Part shown: positions 18,458-31,366 of the stretch, one piece after another
Layout of the letters: every line of letters begins with the position of its first letter
How positions within the stretch are numbered: position 1 is the first letter of the stretch
Assembly (NCBI GenBank): GCA_030770535.1
Contig: JASVEC010000025.1
Location: forward strand, 1-64,000
From: Batkoa obscura
Lineage: Eukaryota > Entomophthoromycota > Entomophthoromycetes > Entomophthorales > Batkoaceae
Direction of reading: 5' to 3'
Length of the DNA stretch: 64,000 nt
Notes under the pieces: generated by a model
What the model saw: the letters and a program-made list of their open reading frames with translations, nothing else
What the model was told of the DNA's origin: nothing
Databases searched by the model: none
Program-made: the position numbers and the translations under genes

Positions 18458-19759
18458 TTAATAACGGTAATGGTTTGGCTTGAATGGACCTTCTGGTTTA
18501 ATACCAAGGTATTCTGATTGAGCATTATTAAGTTGAGTTAATTTAACACCTAGTTTGGAAAGATGAGCACGAGCTACTTCTTCATCAAGATGCTTTGGAA
18601 GCATATGAACACCTAATGGATAAGAAGCATTATCAGTCCAAAGGGCAATTTGAGCAAGTACTTGATTAGAGAAAGAATTGGACATAACAAAAGATGGATG
18701 ACCAGTAGCACAAGCTAAATTAACAAGACGACCTTCAGCTAATAAAATAATATGACGACCTGATGGCATAGTATATCTATCAACTTGTGGTTTAATGTTT
18801 TCTACTGATTTAGCATTAGCTTTTAACCAAGCAACATCAATTTCAACATCAAAATGACCAATGTTACATACAATGGAATCATCTTTCATTTTTAACATAT
18901 GCTCACCAGTGATAATATCTCTATTACCAGTGGTAGTGACGAAAATGTTAGCTTCATCTACAGAAGCATCTAAAGTAGTAACTTCATAACCTTCCATGGA
19001 AGCTTGTAAAGCATTAATTGGATCGATTTCAGTAACAATAACACGAGCACCCATACCACGTAAAGCAGCAGCACAACCTTTACCTACATCACCATAACCA
19101 GCAACAATGGCTACTTTACCAGCAATCATAACATCGGTGGCACGTTTAATACCATCAATTAAAGATTCACGACAACCGTATAAGTTATCAAATTTAGATT
19201 TGGTAACAGAATCATTAACGTTAATAGCAGGAATTCTAAGTTTACCTTCTTTAAGAGCAGTATAAAGATGGTGGACACCAGTAGTAGTTTCTTCAGATAC
19301 ACCTTTACATCCTTCAAGATATTGTGGATATTTGTCGTGAATGAGCTTAGTTAAATCACCTCCATCATCTAAGATAAGATTGAAGTGCTTACCATCCTTG
19401 AAAGAGGCAAGGGTTTGTTCAATACACCAAATATATTCTTCATCGGTTTCACCTTTCCAAGCGAAAACTGGTACACCGGTAGCAGCAATAGCAGCAGCAG
19501 CATGGTCTTGAGTAGAGAAAATATTACAGGAGGACCAAGTGACTTCAGCACCAAGAGCAGTTAAAGTTTCAATTAAGACAGCAGTTTGAATGGTCATATG
19601 TAAACATCCTACAATACGAGCACCAGCCAATGGTTGGCTTTTACCGAATTTTTCACGGAGGTACATGAGACCAGGCATCTCATTTTCAGCTAATTCAATT
19701 TCTTTACGACCGAAAGCGGCGAGGGAGATATCAGCAACTTTATAGTTTTGGGTAGCCAT
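18458..19759 (-). CDS. SAH1: S-adenosyl-L-homocysteine hydrolase
   Basis: Intronless, 433 residues, full length for the family. It converts S-adenosylhomocysteine to adenosine and homocysteine, relieving product inhibition of methyltransferases in the cytosol. The start [20 protein letters not shown], the adenosine-binding segment [20 protein letters not shown], the NAD-binding Rossmann motif [10 protein letters not shown] (about residues 220-229), the [12 protein letters not shown] block and the C-terminal HYRY are all present. Codon use is less AT-driven than in its neighbours, which fits a highly expressed gene. It is one of the few housekeeping genes here without introns. Confidence 0.97.
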   Translation of the reverse strand: MATQNYKVADISLAAFGRKEIELAENEMPGLMYLREKFGKSQPLAGARIVGCLHMTIQTAVLIETLTALGAEVTWSSCNIFSTQDHAAAAIAATGVPVFAWKGETDEEYIWCIEQTLASFKDGKHFNLILDDGGDLTKLIHDKYPQYLEGCKGVSEETTTGVHHLYTALKEGKLRIPAINVNDSVTKSKFDNLYGCRESLIDGIKRATDVMIAGKVAIVAGYGDVGKGCAAALRGMGARVIVTEIDPINALQASMEGYEVTTLDASVDEANIFVTTTGNRDIITGEHMLKMKDDSIVCNIGHFDVEIDVAWLKANAKSVENIKPQVDRYTMPSGRHIILLAEGRLVNLACATGHPSFVMSNSFSNQVLAQIALWTDNASYPLGVHMLPKHLDEEVARAHLSKLGVKLTQLNNAQSEYLGIKPEGPFKPNHYRY

Positions 19760-21458
19760 TTTTTATATTTGGATTTTTCTTTTTGGAAAAAAGTAAGCTT
19801 GATATTCTATCCCAAAGCTTTATATACCTAGAATTGTAAGGATTTCAATGTTAGTTATTAATTTGATTTAGTTTTTTAATACTTAAGCAACACTATTGGT
19901 TTTGATAGAGAGTTATTCTTATCCTTGAGTTGTCATTGGTTTAACAGCTACAAAGCTTAATCTCCATAGTACGTTTTTGATAGAATTTTTTTGATAGTTT
20001 CAGATAGTAACCAATCAAATGTAAATTATCAACAATCCCTTATTATTCTTTAAAAAATATCTTGCTAAATTTTTAACCATTGAATTTCAACCAATAAAAT
20101 TTAGTTCGCTGTAAGTTGTAATTGTATGAATTTATTTAATGAGATTTACTATTCTTAATATGAAAATCGAATTATTAATCAAACGTGGTTCAAATATTGA
20201 ATGTTATTGATTAATATCGAAAGTTGATATTTTGTTGATAGTTCTTTTTATGATTATTACGTGTAAATAAAAAATTTGTTAGTAAATTGGAGACGTAGGG
20301 TATCTAATTAGTTATTAATATAACACTATTTAAAAATAATCCTAGTGTTTTGATTAGAAAAAATTGGAAAGTTTCTGGTTGCAATAGAAAGCATTTTTTA
20401 TTACTAAAATCAATAATTATTTCGACATAAAATTCATTAATGTTGCAATCAATTATCCTCGCGATAATTCTTTTCTTTTTAAAATATTGTGATTATTTTT
20501 GAAGTCATTTTATTTATATGGATTATTATTTTGATAATGAAATAATAACTTTCTTAATGTAATATATTTCATTTTAATTAGATGAAATAATTTTAGGTGG
20601 CTGTCACCGCTACAATGTTTATTATTATTTTTAGTAAGCACTATTACAATATGTGTATTACATGAAAATTCATAAATGTTGGATTATTCATTTTAGATAA
20701 AACAAAACAATAATCATTGTTTAATATCAATTTATTTTTCATGATACGTATCAAAACTAAGTTGGTTATCACTGTCTTTATACTTAATTTTTATCATCTA
20801 CAAATAAGAGTCAAATATTAAATAAACATGAGTATTAAGTAGTTGTTGAATTGGATAATAATAAAATTACCTTTTTAAAATCAATATAATAAAAACTGAT
20901 ACAATAATTATGATCTCACTTATAAGATAGTTTTATTTTAGTTTTATTAAAAATGATAGAAACTGTCAAAATTAACATGATCAAAAGCGTCAAAAGATAT
21001 TGATACAAAAATAAAGCGGAAAACATTTTAAAAAAGTTAGCATTTAACAATTAGAGAACAATCAACTTATTAAATAGACTAGTATTTTAAAAATAAACCC
21101 ATTTGTTTTATAAAAATTATAAATGTTATAAAAAATAAAATCTATTTACTTTCTCATATTATTTATACTGTAATAGCTATAAATATTTTAAATAGTTGAA
21201 AAATATAGTAAAATATTTAATAGTTCAATAAAAAAGCAATGATAAGTAATGCTTTTAAAGCATAATGTTGATTACTCAACCCAAATACTTGTAATAGTTT
21301 ATAAACAACTTGTAATATAACAACTTTAGATAATAGCAAATCAAACATGATCGAATTATAATAAAGTCATTAAAACTATAATATACCAGTATGTTTATCA
21401 AGATACTATGACTAATTTTGTGATAATAATATCAAATTAATTATTACTCCATTATTAT

Positions 21459-21745
21459 TTAGCGCTTGAGGTGAAAGTAACTTGTTGAGCTGGGGTGCAA
21501 GAGAGAGCAGATATCTGGCTTCAATTTTCTAAGTAAATTTGCACTAATACCAAGTTTTAGATTGATCAGCTTTGTCGTAGCTAATTAAACAGTAGTTTCT
21601 TTAGAAACAGAAGCTGGAATCTCAATTATTCTTCTTTCTTTTACTTGTTCTTTATCCAGTTGAAAACTTATCATAGGCCTTACCTTTAAAACTAAAGTTC
21701 TATTGTTAAATTGGAACTGAAATTTATTAGCTTGGTTTATTTTTT
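21459..21745 (-). pseudogene. Unidentified decayed coding fragment
   Basis: One reverse-strand frame reads about 95 codons of protein-like sequence with a single interruption, including LDKEQVKERRIIEIPAS and ISANLLRKLKPDICS. Composition is richer in charged and varied residues than random AT-rich translation. No start codon, no upstream continuation and no recognised family. It could be the remnant of a host gene or of a mobile element. Confidence 0.3.
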
Positions 21746-21856
21746 AATGTATTTTAAATTCAATTATTAAATGGGCGTTGCTTATATGTGAAGATGGTGT
21801 CAAAGTCTTGAGCGTGATTTATAATCCACTTTATTTAAGGGATAATAAAAGTAGTA

Positions 21857-21924
21857 TATGGGGATGTATTTCTATGTTTAACAATTTTACTAACAATTTT
21901 TCCACATAAAAATACATCCTTATA
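21857..21924 (+). mobile_element. MITE-like element, copy 9 (internally deleted)
   Basis: Both ends are intact (TATGGGGATGTATTTCTATG and ATACATCCTTATA), but the right-hand half of the interior, including the AGCGCT core, is missing, leaving 68 bp. It resembles a further-shortened derivative. Confidence 0.65.
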
Positions 21925-22618
21925 TAATTGAATTAAATAACAACCTTAAGTCAATAAAAAATAAAACCCATTTACCAAATCTTATTTTAACCTCTCTTAT
22001 ATCGTTAGTTATTTTTAGTAGTCTGATATGCTTTTGCTTTAAAAACTTGTAAGTAAATAACATCTATTTAAAGTCTTAGATAGCAACTAACTTTGAATAG
22101 TTCTGCCTTTTACTATATTAAAAGCTCATTGTTATAGTTCAACACTTCCCTTTTGTGTTATCCAAAAGTTTATCAGAGGGTTAACAATTGAAATAAAGAT
22201 AAACTAATATAAAGTTTCCTTTTGTTTATGATATTTTTTTAAAATGACGATAAAGGATTAAAAATCATATAACATAGCTGATAAATTTGCAAAATGAACT
22301 GTTGCCAAATAAATGAAATAATACAATAATGGATAAGAAATAAAAAATAAAAAATAAAACTCTATTTAAAGTACATTTTTTCTCAAAACCTGGTAACTAA
22401 TATGGCAACCTAAACAGTTAAAATAAGTTCACTATTGTGCTACATAAGTGATTGATTAAAATGAGCAGAGCTTATTATATAATAATAAGCCCTTGTTTAA
22501 TTTACTTGGATTAATATCAAATTATTCATTTTAAAGACATTGGTTACTATTCACGTATATTTTAATAATGGAACACTTATAAAAACGGATATTAAAATAA
22601 CAATTCGAACTATTGAGG

Positions 22619-22720
22619 TATGGGGATGCATTTTTTTGTTTAAGGATTTTACTAGCAATTTTTCTACTCAAATAGCGCTTAAAAAATGAAAAAGTAATGA
22701 AGTCAAAAAAACACCTCGAT
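22619..22720 (+). mobile_element. MITE-like short inverted-repeat element, copy 10
   Basis: Starts TATGGGGATGCATTTTTTTG, ends AACACCTCGA, with the core CAAATAGCGCTTAAAAAA. Confidence 0.72.
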
Positions 22721-23773
22721 TTGTTATCTTTAAATTTGCTAATGATCTTTTTCATACAAGTTAGCAATCATTATACTTTGTAAGATTATTAAGTTCGTAT
22801 AAAAAAATTTAACGGCGAACTAAAAGAAACCAATTAAAGCTGAAAAATAGAAATTAGATTGTACAAAGTTACAAATTCAATTGTAATTTTTACAAAAGCA
22901 ATCACACAAGACTAGTAAGCTAATCCAGTGTATATTCCCAGCTTTGCCTACTATTAAACAGTTAGCTCCCAAAAGGCTTGATTTAATACCAAACGGCATG
23001 ACCACAGAAGTATTTTAATTACAATCATGTATATCCTGGTTGATTGCTGACTATAAAAATCATTAACTCCACTGTTAACTATCCAGCTTTAGCCCATTCA
23101 ATGAATTATATTTTTATTTTGGTATGTCTAGCAACTTTTATCTTAAAATTAATAGCTATGGGAGTTAATACCTAAGAATTAATTATTATCTTACTATAGT
23201 TGACAAGTTGTTATAAAATTTGCTTAATTTTAAATATAAAAATAAAAATTGAATAAAACAAATTAATATATTTTCTAATAATAATATATATAATTATTTC
23301 AGTTAATTATATAAAGTTCAAACTTTATAAAAAAATATAAAAAAAATATAAAAAAACTCAATTAAGCAGTTATATAAACTAGCTATTAAAGTAAAAAATT
23401 TAACATTAGAAAAATAAACAGTTTTTAATTTAATTTATAATAATTAATAGTTTAATAAATAAAACAAATAATTTTTTTATAATATAAAAACAATAAAAAT
23501 AATAAAATAAGTATTTTTACATACTGATTTTTATTATTATTATAAGTTTTGTTTGAATCTTTAAATAATTTTTATTATTATCTAATTACTAAATATATAA
23601 TTTTATTATGAACTTTTTAAATATTTGCTATTAAATTTAAAAAATTAAAAAATAAGCTTATTATTTATGTAAACTAGTTTAAATAAAAAAGTTCTAAAAT
23701 TAACTTGAATCTTTAATAATTTCAATAATTTAGCAAAGTATTACAAAACTACAAAAGCTAGTTTTATAATTTA

Positions 23774-23877
23774 TATGGGGGTGTTTTTTTTGGGTTCATC
23801 ACTTTTTCCATCTTTTAAGCACTATTCAAGCGTAAAATTGTTAGTAAAATTCTTAAACACAAAAATACATTCCCATA
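23774..23877 (-). mobile_element. MITE-like short inverted-repeat element, copy 11
   Basis: Starts TATGGGGGTGTTTTTTTTGG and ends ATTCCCATA; the core AAGCACTATTCAAGCG is slightly altered. Confidence 0.75.
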
Positions 23878-24027
23878 TCTTAATTATTTAAATATTAATG
23901 TTTTGTTTTTATATTAAAACTTATATACATTATTTAGTTTATTTTTTTATTATGTTTGTCTTTATTGTTTTATATAATTTATTATTAAACATTTTATATT
24001 TACAATATTTTATATAACATGTCAATA

Positions 24028-24131
24028 TATAAGGATGCATTTTTTTATTTAAGAATTTTACTAACAATTCTACCACTTAAATAGCGCTTAAAAAATGGAA
24101 AAAGTGACAAAATAAAAAAAACATCCTTATA
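24028..24131 (+). mobile_element. MITE-like element, copy 12 (tandem with copy 13)
   Basis: Starts TATAAGGATGCATTTTTTTA and ends AACATCCTTATA. Its last bases are shared with the start of copy 13, so the two lie directly head to tail. Confidence 0.75.
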
Positions 24132-24234
24132 TGGGGATGTATTTTTATGTTTAAGAATTTTACCAACAATCTTCCTGCTGAAATAGCGCTCAAAAAATGG
24201 AAAAAATAATGAAACCAAAAAAAACATCCTCATA
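24130..24234 (+). mobile_element. MITE-like element, copy 13 (tandem with copy 12)
   Basis: Starts TATGGGGATGTATTTTTATG and ends AACATCCTCATA. The shared TATA junction with copy 12 suggests that one copy inserted into the terminal TA of the other. Confidence 0.78.
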
Positions 24235-24556
24235 TGTTAGACAGTTAAATAGTTTTTTATAAAAATTATTAAAACTATTAAAAGATTTAAATAAAATTTA
24301 TAATAACTTATAAAAACATCAATGTCATTTTTAGTATTGAATAACAAAGAAATATTACCAAATCTATAATTAAGCCATTATAAATATTGAATAAATTGAA
24401 TATATTAAAAATATAAAAACAATAACTAAATTTAACAATTATAACTTATTTATTTAAAAATTCCAAGCCTTATCGAAAAGGATATGATTATCTTAATCAA
24501 ATCTACAAAACTAAATTCATTGATTGAACTCATTCTTTTCATCTAGAATCAAAAAA

Positions 24557-25247
24557 ATGTTATTACAACCTTTAAAAACGATAACAAGACAAACCACACT
24601 CTTAAGTCAATCTAAAAAGTTGTATCTTCTCCAACCATTACTAACCAATATTATCAAGAAGGTAATACTATTCTCAAAATTAACATATCAGTATAACTAA
24701 CTAGCTTTTTTAGAGTCTCTATCACTCTACCAACTTACAATCAAGAGATTTCTCTCACTCTCACAAAAAACCAGCAACCAAATACCTTGATGGGGACTGG
24801 ACATGTGGCCGTTGTGGTAACCATAACTTTCGTAAAAGAACTAATTGTAACTCATGTGATGCCCCTAAAGAAGCTTATGAAGGCGAATCTCAAATGAAAT
24901 TAATGCGAGGAGATTGGTTATGTATTGAGTGTGATTTTCATAATTTTGCTTATCGTTCTTCTTGTATGAAATGTAATGCTTTGGTTAGCGATGAAGGGTT
25001 GAGGAAGGCAGATGTAGAGATGGTCAAGAAAGGAGATTGGGAATGTAATGGGTGTGGTGCTATTAATTTTTCGTTTAGGAAAAGTTGTTTTAAATGTAAA
25101 GAAGAAAAGGTAGAAGAAAAGGAGGATATAGAAGGTGAAAAAGAAGAAGTTAAGGAAAGCGAAGAGACGGAAGTAAAAGAAGAGATAGAGGAAATTGAAA
25201 AGAGAGAGATAGAAACAGTGAATGAGAATGAAAAGATAGAAAAATAA
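24557..25247 (+). CDS. Protein with three RanBP2-type zinc fingers and acidic tail
   Basis: Two exons (24557-24661 and 24714-25247) encode 212 residues. Three zinc fingers of the RanBP2/Zn-ribbon type follow each other: GDWTCGRCGNHNF...CNSC, GDWLCIECDFHNF...CMKC and GDWECNGCGAINF...CFKC, each with the WxCxxC(10)CxxC pattern and the NF core that binds single-stranded RNA in this family. The first 35 residues (MLLQPLKTITRQTTLLS...) are basic with hydroxyl and hydrophobic residues and no acidic ones, like a mitochondrial presequence. The last 60 residues are nearly all Glu and Lys. An RNA-binding role, possibly mitochondrial, is inferred; close relatives were not identified. Confidence 0.82.
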
Positions 25248-25344
25248 ATTCAATAAAAATTATTTAAAGATAAAAATAAAATACAGATAATATCTATAAA
25301 ATAAAATTTATTATATTTTTAAATTCTAATAATATTAATTTTAT

Positions 25345-26445
25345 TTAATATTTTTCACGAAATAAACGTTGATGAATAATATTCCAATCTAAGGTATTTA
25401 AAAATTGATTTGTATATGATTTGACTTGATTTTCATGATCTAAAATATAACCGGATTGCCACATATTTAAATTTAAAATTGGGATATAATATCCGGTTGG
25501 TTTGTCTTTAGATAATGTAAATGGTAATTTGCTTAATAGTTGTTCATTGATTTCGGTGCTTACTCCTTCAATGCTTTGTAAACGATTGGGTATTAATGGA
25601 TTGCCTATATAATTTTTTATAATTAGTCTTGTTTTTATTATTACTGCTAATTACAATACCTGAGTTGATTGTATTAACAATCTTCAATTCACCCCTAGCG
25701 TCTTCAACTAACCTAAAATAGTTAATTGTTTTTTCAAATTTACTTAAAATAAAAACATACCAAACCCAACCATTACCAAATACACCTTCAGCAGCGGCCA
25801 TAAACTAAAAGAATATAATAAGTTTTGATTCAACTCTATAATAAAGTTCTAACTTACTTGAGATTGAAATCCTTGTAAAGAACCAAAGTTAGCAATAAGC
25901 CTATTTTTTAAATCGGTTTTAATTGGAATTTGAGTTGGACTCTATATAAATTTATAAATTTATAAATAGATAAATATATGCTAAAATGTTAAAGATATCG
26001 TACTGTAAACCTACCAAAGCTTGTAAAAAAAAAGACATATTCCATAATTGAGATGAATAATTAAAAACATTTGTATCATAATATTGGCCACTACTTTTTA
26101 CCATCGTTTGATATAAGTTTTCACTCTCATATTTGGTACCTTTTGAGAATAAATAGAATTAAAATTAATTCTTAATAACATAAACTTATTTTCTTACCTT
26201 CAGTAATATCATTTAATTTATCAGTTAATTGTTCCATTTCTTTAATTATATATTTCATTTGTGTTTTTGGATACAATTTAATGTTTTGTAACTCGGTCGA
26301 GATCGGGATTAAAGTATGCTTTTCTCTACAGAGAGTCTATAAATGAGTGGGTTAAATACATTAATAATGATAAAAAACACAGTGATATTACTTGCAACAA
26401 TCCCTTAACACCTTTTCTTGAAACTAGTTGGAATCTTTGAAGCAT
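25345..26445 (-). CDS. Mitochondrial small-subunit ribosomal protein of SOD fold (mS42/mS43 type)
   Basis: Seven exons (26392-26445, 26198-26336, 26015-26139, 25858-25941, 25761-25804, 25660-25712, 25345-25604) encode 252 residues in phase. The middle matches Fe/Mn superoxide dismutase: YYDTNVFNYSSQLWNMSFFLQAL, SLQGFQSQFMAAAEGVFGNGWVWLV and NMWQSGYILDHENQVKSY. In true SOD the last block is DVWEHAYYLD with metal-binding Asp and His. Here these positions are Asn and Ser, so the protein should not bind metal. This is the pattern of fungal mitoribosomal proteins mS42 and mS43 (Rsm26, Mrp1). A 48-bp intron with donor GTATGT was inferred because joining GVWLVEDARG restores the SOD alignment. Shares a 229-bp upstream region with the Sm G gene. 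Confidence 0.82.
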
Positions 26446-26674
26446 ATTAAATGTTATATTCCGTATATATGAAATTAGTCTATTGTCGTATTTTTTAAAA
26501 TCAACTTAATTTTCTATTTTGAAAACTCACTTTTTTTGATAATTTCAAAAATCTTAAAAAACTTCGTTTTTAATTGGTCTATTTACTAAAAACCAATTCA
26601 ATCCCATGAAATAAAGATAGCTTACATTTCATAATTAAATTTTAACAACTTGAATTATTTGAAATATTTGAAAA

Positions 26675-27023
26675 ATGGGTGGTAATCAAGCTCCAGAATT
26701 AAAGAGGTAACAAGTATCCCCATAGTACCTTAACACTTCAAAACTAACGCATGTTTTTAAAGATATATGGACAAACGATTAATGGTCCACATGAACGCAA
26801 AACGTAAAGTTAGTGGTATATTAAGAGGATATGATCCATTTATGAATATTGTATTGGACGAAGCTAGTGAGCTTTTAGATAATAATAGTTATGAGCCTAT
26901 TGGTACTGTGGTAAATTTTAATTTGAGTTTTAGTTTTTAAGGGGAGCTTATTAATGAATGTTTTTATAGGTAATAAGAGGAAATAGTATTGTTCTATTGG
27001 AAACTCAAGAAAGAGTACTTTAA
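26675..27023 (+). CDS. SMX2: Small nuclear ribonucleoprotein Sm G
   Basis: Three exons (26675-26706, 26763-26910, 26970-27023) encode 77 residues, matching the family length of 76-77. The sequence [39 protein letters not shown] carries the Sm1 motif. IGTVVIRGNSIVLLE carries the Sm2 motif with the RGNSI RNA-binding loop. It is a core subunit of the heptameric ring on spliceosomal U snRNAs. Divergent from the mitoribosomal protein gene. Confidence 0.95.
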
Positions 27024-27845
27024 ATTTAAAAGTGAATAGTTGTTGGCTATAAGTTAAATGGAAATAAATAGGATATTCTGAGTTACTTTTTTTTGAATTT
27101 TTGAGGTTATTGAGACGGTTTAGTAAATGTTTAAAATAATGCTTGTTGGACTTGATAATTACATTTAAATTTGATTTTATTAGATGAGTGTATTTCATAC
27201 CCTATTTTTTTAAAAAAATTATATATTAATTTAACTAACTATTTTAGTATGTAGTAATTTAAGCATAGTCTATATAATATTAATTATCAAAGCGTGTAAG
27301 AATTCGAATCATATATTAAGTTATAGTAATAAATTGGTATAAGAAATTTAAATCCATTCTTTATAATCTTGCTTTTTTTGTTGCAGCCTCTTTGAAAATA
27401 AGCTTGACATTAGTTAAATAAAAACAAAATTTGTGATTATTATCTTTACTTGGTAAACTATCAATTTTATTTTCAAAGGAGTTATACTATTATCTGCTTA
27501 TTTTAGTTAATTTTAGGTTTTCAAAGCTTATTTAAAAATTAAATTAAATTATTTACTTTCATCAATCGCTTAATTGCATCAGTATCCTTGCTTTTGTTCT
27601 TTTTTTCGCTCCTCCTCATCTTAAGCTCTCATCCTCTATTTTACTTATTTATCTCTTATTACTTTCACTAATAGAACATTAGAAAGTTTTTGACTTCAAA
27701 TTTTAAAAAATGATTTAATTTCAATAACATGAAATTGTTCTTTTAACAAAATTATAAGAACTACTAATAGAGATTTAATATGTTTGATTTATACTCTAAA
27801 ATAAATGATAAATTATAAAATGTAAAAATAAATTACAATCTTTTT
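27024..27845. other. Spacer, nothing recognised apart from pseudogene upstream region
   Basis: The last 120 bases resemble the region upstream of the intact Kelch gene at 51092 (shared GTTCTTTTAACAAAATTATA-type run), showing that the duplication included the promoter. The reverse-strand frame at 26875-27198 lies over the Sm G gene and was rejected. Confidence 0.5.
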
Positions 27846-29244
27846 TTAATATTTCTGTTATTATTTTTTATTTTTTCATTATATGATTCAATTGAGTTTT
27901 CACCAAGAGAGGATCGTGAGGGATGTATGATAACTGAAAATAAAATATATTACTTAGATAGAGTTGTTCAATTTCTAAATTTAAATTATATGAAAATAGT
28001 CTTAAAGTATTTCAATTAGATTTAGAAAAAGGATTTAAGTTAGTCAATAATATTGTACCATGGAGAAGAAAGAATTCGATTAATCCACCAAAGGAGATGA
28101 CAAATGTAAAGCCATTTAAAACAAAAAGCACAAATAGAACAATAGTGAGTTTTCATAATACCGACAATATGAGAAAGTTGTACTTTAATATTATGATATT
28201 GATAAAAATGAATGGGACAACGAATGTTGGATTAAAGATTTGTTTAATGAAAAAAATATTAAAATGATAAATAAATACGAATACAATTTGTATTCAGTTA
28301 TTTTTCAAGATGCTATAAATTCAATGAGTTTCATATGACCGATAATATATTTTTTGATGGTATAAAAAAGATTTTACTATTTCAAGTTTATTGAATATTG
28401 AAACAAAAGAGGGAAAAAAATGATCAGTTTTCCTAATAACAGTGATACTATTCTTGCCTTGTTTGCTAAAACAATCGGCTTTAGTATTTTGAACGAAGCA
28501 AATCTAAAGATTTTCATAGCTCCATATTAAATGAATTAAATTTAGCAAATTCAGAGATAAAAAGTAACACTGTTGAGTTTGATATAGGCCCTCAATCAGC
28601 TTATTTAGTAAAAAGCAATGATTTGATTTATTTGTTTGGATTTATACAAATAAGAAAAGCAATGGCAGTTCATAAATTCGAGCTCAGCTCATTATCAATA
28701 ATAAAAACTAGTTTAGATACAAATAACCTTGGTTGTTCTACATTTTATAATGTTTGTTTAATTAATTTTTTTGGCAAAAGGCTTTTAGGATTTGGAAATA
28801 GAGGACCAGAAAAGATATAAGATAAAATTCAAGTATTAAATATAAATAACTGGGGAGAAATTGATAGCTTATTGTCTTTAGTTAAGGGAAATGATAATGG
28901 CAATACTAACAGCAGTAATGTAAAAACAGAGGAATCAAAAACAACAATCAGGGGATATTAATACTAATATTATTAGAGGAATCGCAGTGACTATATTTTT
29001 ATTAGTAATTCTAATATTGATATTCTAAAAATATAAACAGAAAGAAAAAAGAGCACTAAGTTTTATTTTAGATTCGATTTTTATTGAGAGAACTAATCCA
29101 TTAGATTCTAATAATAATTACAATAATAATGTATTGTATAGCCATTACCACGAAATTGGTAATGTTACTACTACACTACCTGAAAAACTACCAGTTAGGA
29201 TTGTAAGTGTGACAATTATAACTAGGGAAGAAAATCAGTTTTAA
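27846..29244 (+). pseudogene. Dead copy of the membrane Kelch-type gene
   Basis: Aligns along its whole length with the intact gene at 51092-52525, including the N-terminal hydrophobic segment, LDLEKGFKLV, PWRRKNSINPPKEMTNV, a region of Gly and hydrophobic residues equivalent to the membrane segment, and the cytoplasmic tail. The start codon position reads ATA instead of ATG, and many frameshifts and stops interrupt it. Because the upstream region aligns as well, it arose by DNA duplication rather than retroposition. Divergence is considerable (many substitutions), so the duplication is not recent. Confidence 0.85.
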
Positions 29245-30315
29245 GTAAAAAGTCAAGTTACTAAAACTACAATCACACAATCAATTTTCATATTACTTCA
29301 AAAAATTCCAAAGTTTTGAAAATTAATTATGTATTTTTAAAAGGTCTTTTGTGAAAAAAACAAAATAAGATGCTAAAACTAATAAATGAAATATATAATA
29401 GTTTTTATTTTGTTATAGTTAAGTCTAATGGGAGTTAAGAGGAATAGTGTAATATCTATGGGGAATTCAATGATTGATTTTAGAAAATAAAATTTAAAAA
29501 GAAAATAAAAAACTAAATCAATGTATAAATAATCTTTATTTATAATAATAAAGTACTGTTTATATAATACTGTTTGAAATAAAAGTTATAATAGGACCAT
29601 AATTAACTTTGATATTGTTTTATCTTTAAGTTAATGTTATAAAATTTAACAAAATTTAAAAATTTAGAAAGTTACATAAAATTGTTTTAATTAAAAATAA
29701 TTGTAAAAGTTTCAACAGAAATCTTCTTTCCCAGCCAATTTTAGCAAAATAATAGACTTTCTTTTATAATTAAAAAAAGTGCCAACAAAAAAACAATCAA
29801 GGAACTTGAAAAGCCTAGAAAAATAGTCTGTAAATAGAGGTTATGGTTGCAGTTTAGATAAAGTTGAATCTTAATTAGTTGAAATGGGCTAATCAGTTTT
29901 CATTCACTTTTAACCCAGTTATTATCTAAAAAGAGATTCTTTATCAAAACGAATAAAAATTCAAAAAAGGGTTCCTACTATTCTTGACTATGACCCATAA
30001 ATCAATTGAAACTTGTATGATGTACTTTATTTATTATTCAATCTATAGCTAACATAATTAAAACATAAAGAAACTATTAAAACTTAACTTATTTAAACTA
30101 TTATTATTTTATAAATAATACTATTTTTAGAATACATCAATAATGACTATTAAAACCATAACATTTTATAAAATAGCTTTGCTTCTTTATCAACTTAATA
30201 TCCTTTTTTTATTAATCATTCATGAGAAAGTGCTATTTATCTCTTTCTCAATAATCTTAGTTTGTAATAACTTATCACTATTTGTTCCACTTTTCCTTTC
30301 ATTCTTCTCTTTTAT
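29245..30315. other. Spacer, nothing recognised
   Basis: AT-rich, no MITE-like copy. A 76-codon hydrophobic frame at 30143-30373 overlaps the last exon of the reverse-strand phosphatase gene and was rejected. Confidence 0.5.
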
Positions 30316-31180
<865 letters not shown>

Positions 31181-31366
31181 TTTAGTGATTAAAGTTATTA
31201 GAAATAAAATAGTCACTAATCATTGAAGAACTCATTCACTCATAAAATCCTAATTTTTGGAAAGCCAATGAGGTTCCAAGTTCAAATTTAAAATTTAAAA
31301 TTCCATTTTAATCAAAAAGATTTGATATTTTATATATCTTAAATTTCAATAAAATTAATAACTATA

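Larger units (their letters stand above)
19760..24556. other. Large gene-free region with MITE-like elements
   Basis: Begins with the AHCY promoter, where several ATTGG/CCAAT motifs cluster (about 19893, 19935, 20011 and 20089). It holds MITE-like copies 9-13, a decayed coding fragment near 21459-21745 and very AT-rich tracts around 23200-23750. Apart from that fragment, no protein-coding frame with recognisable similarity is seen on either strand. Confidence 0.5.

Noticed and set aside
25568-25801. Continuous 77-codon frame through an intron of the SOD-fold gene, read as exon
   Set aside because: Treating part of it as a 48-bp intron restores the SOD family sequence GWVWLV; reading through inserts an unmatched 16-residue segment.
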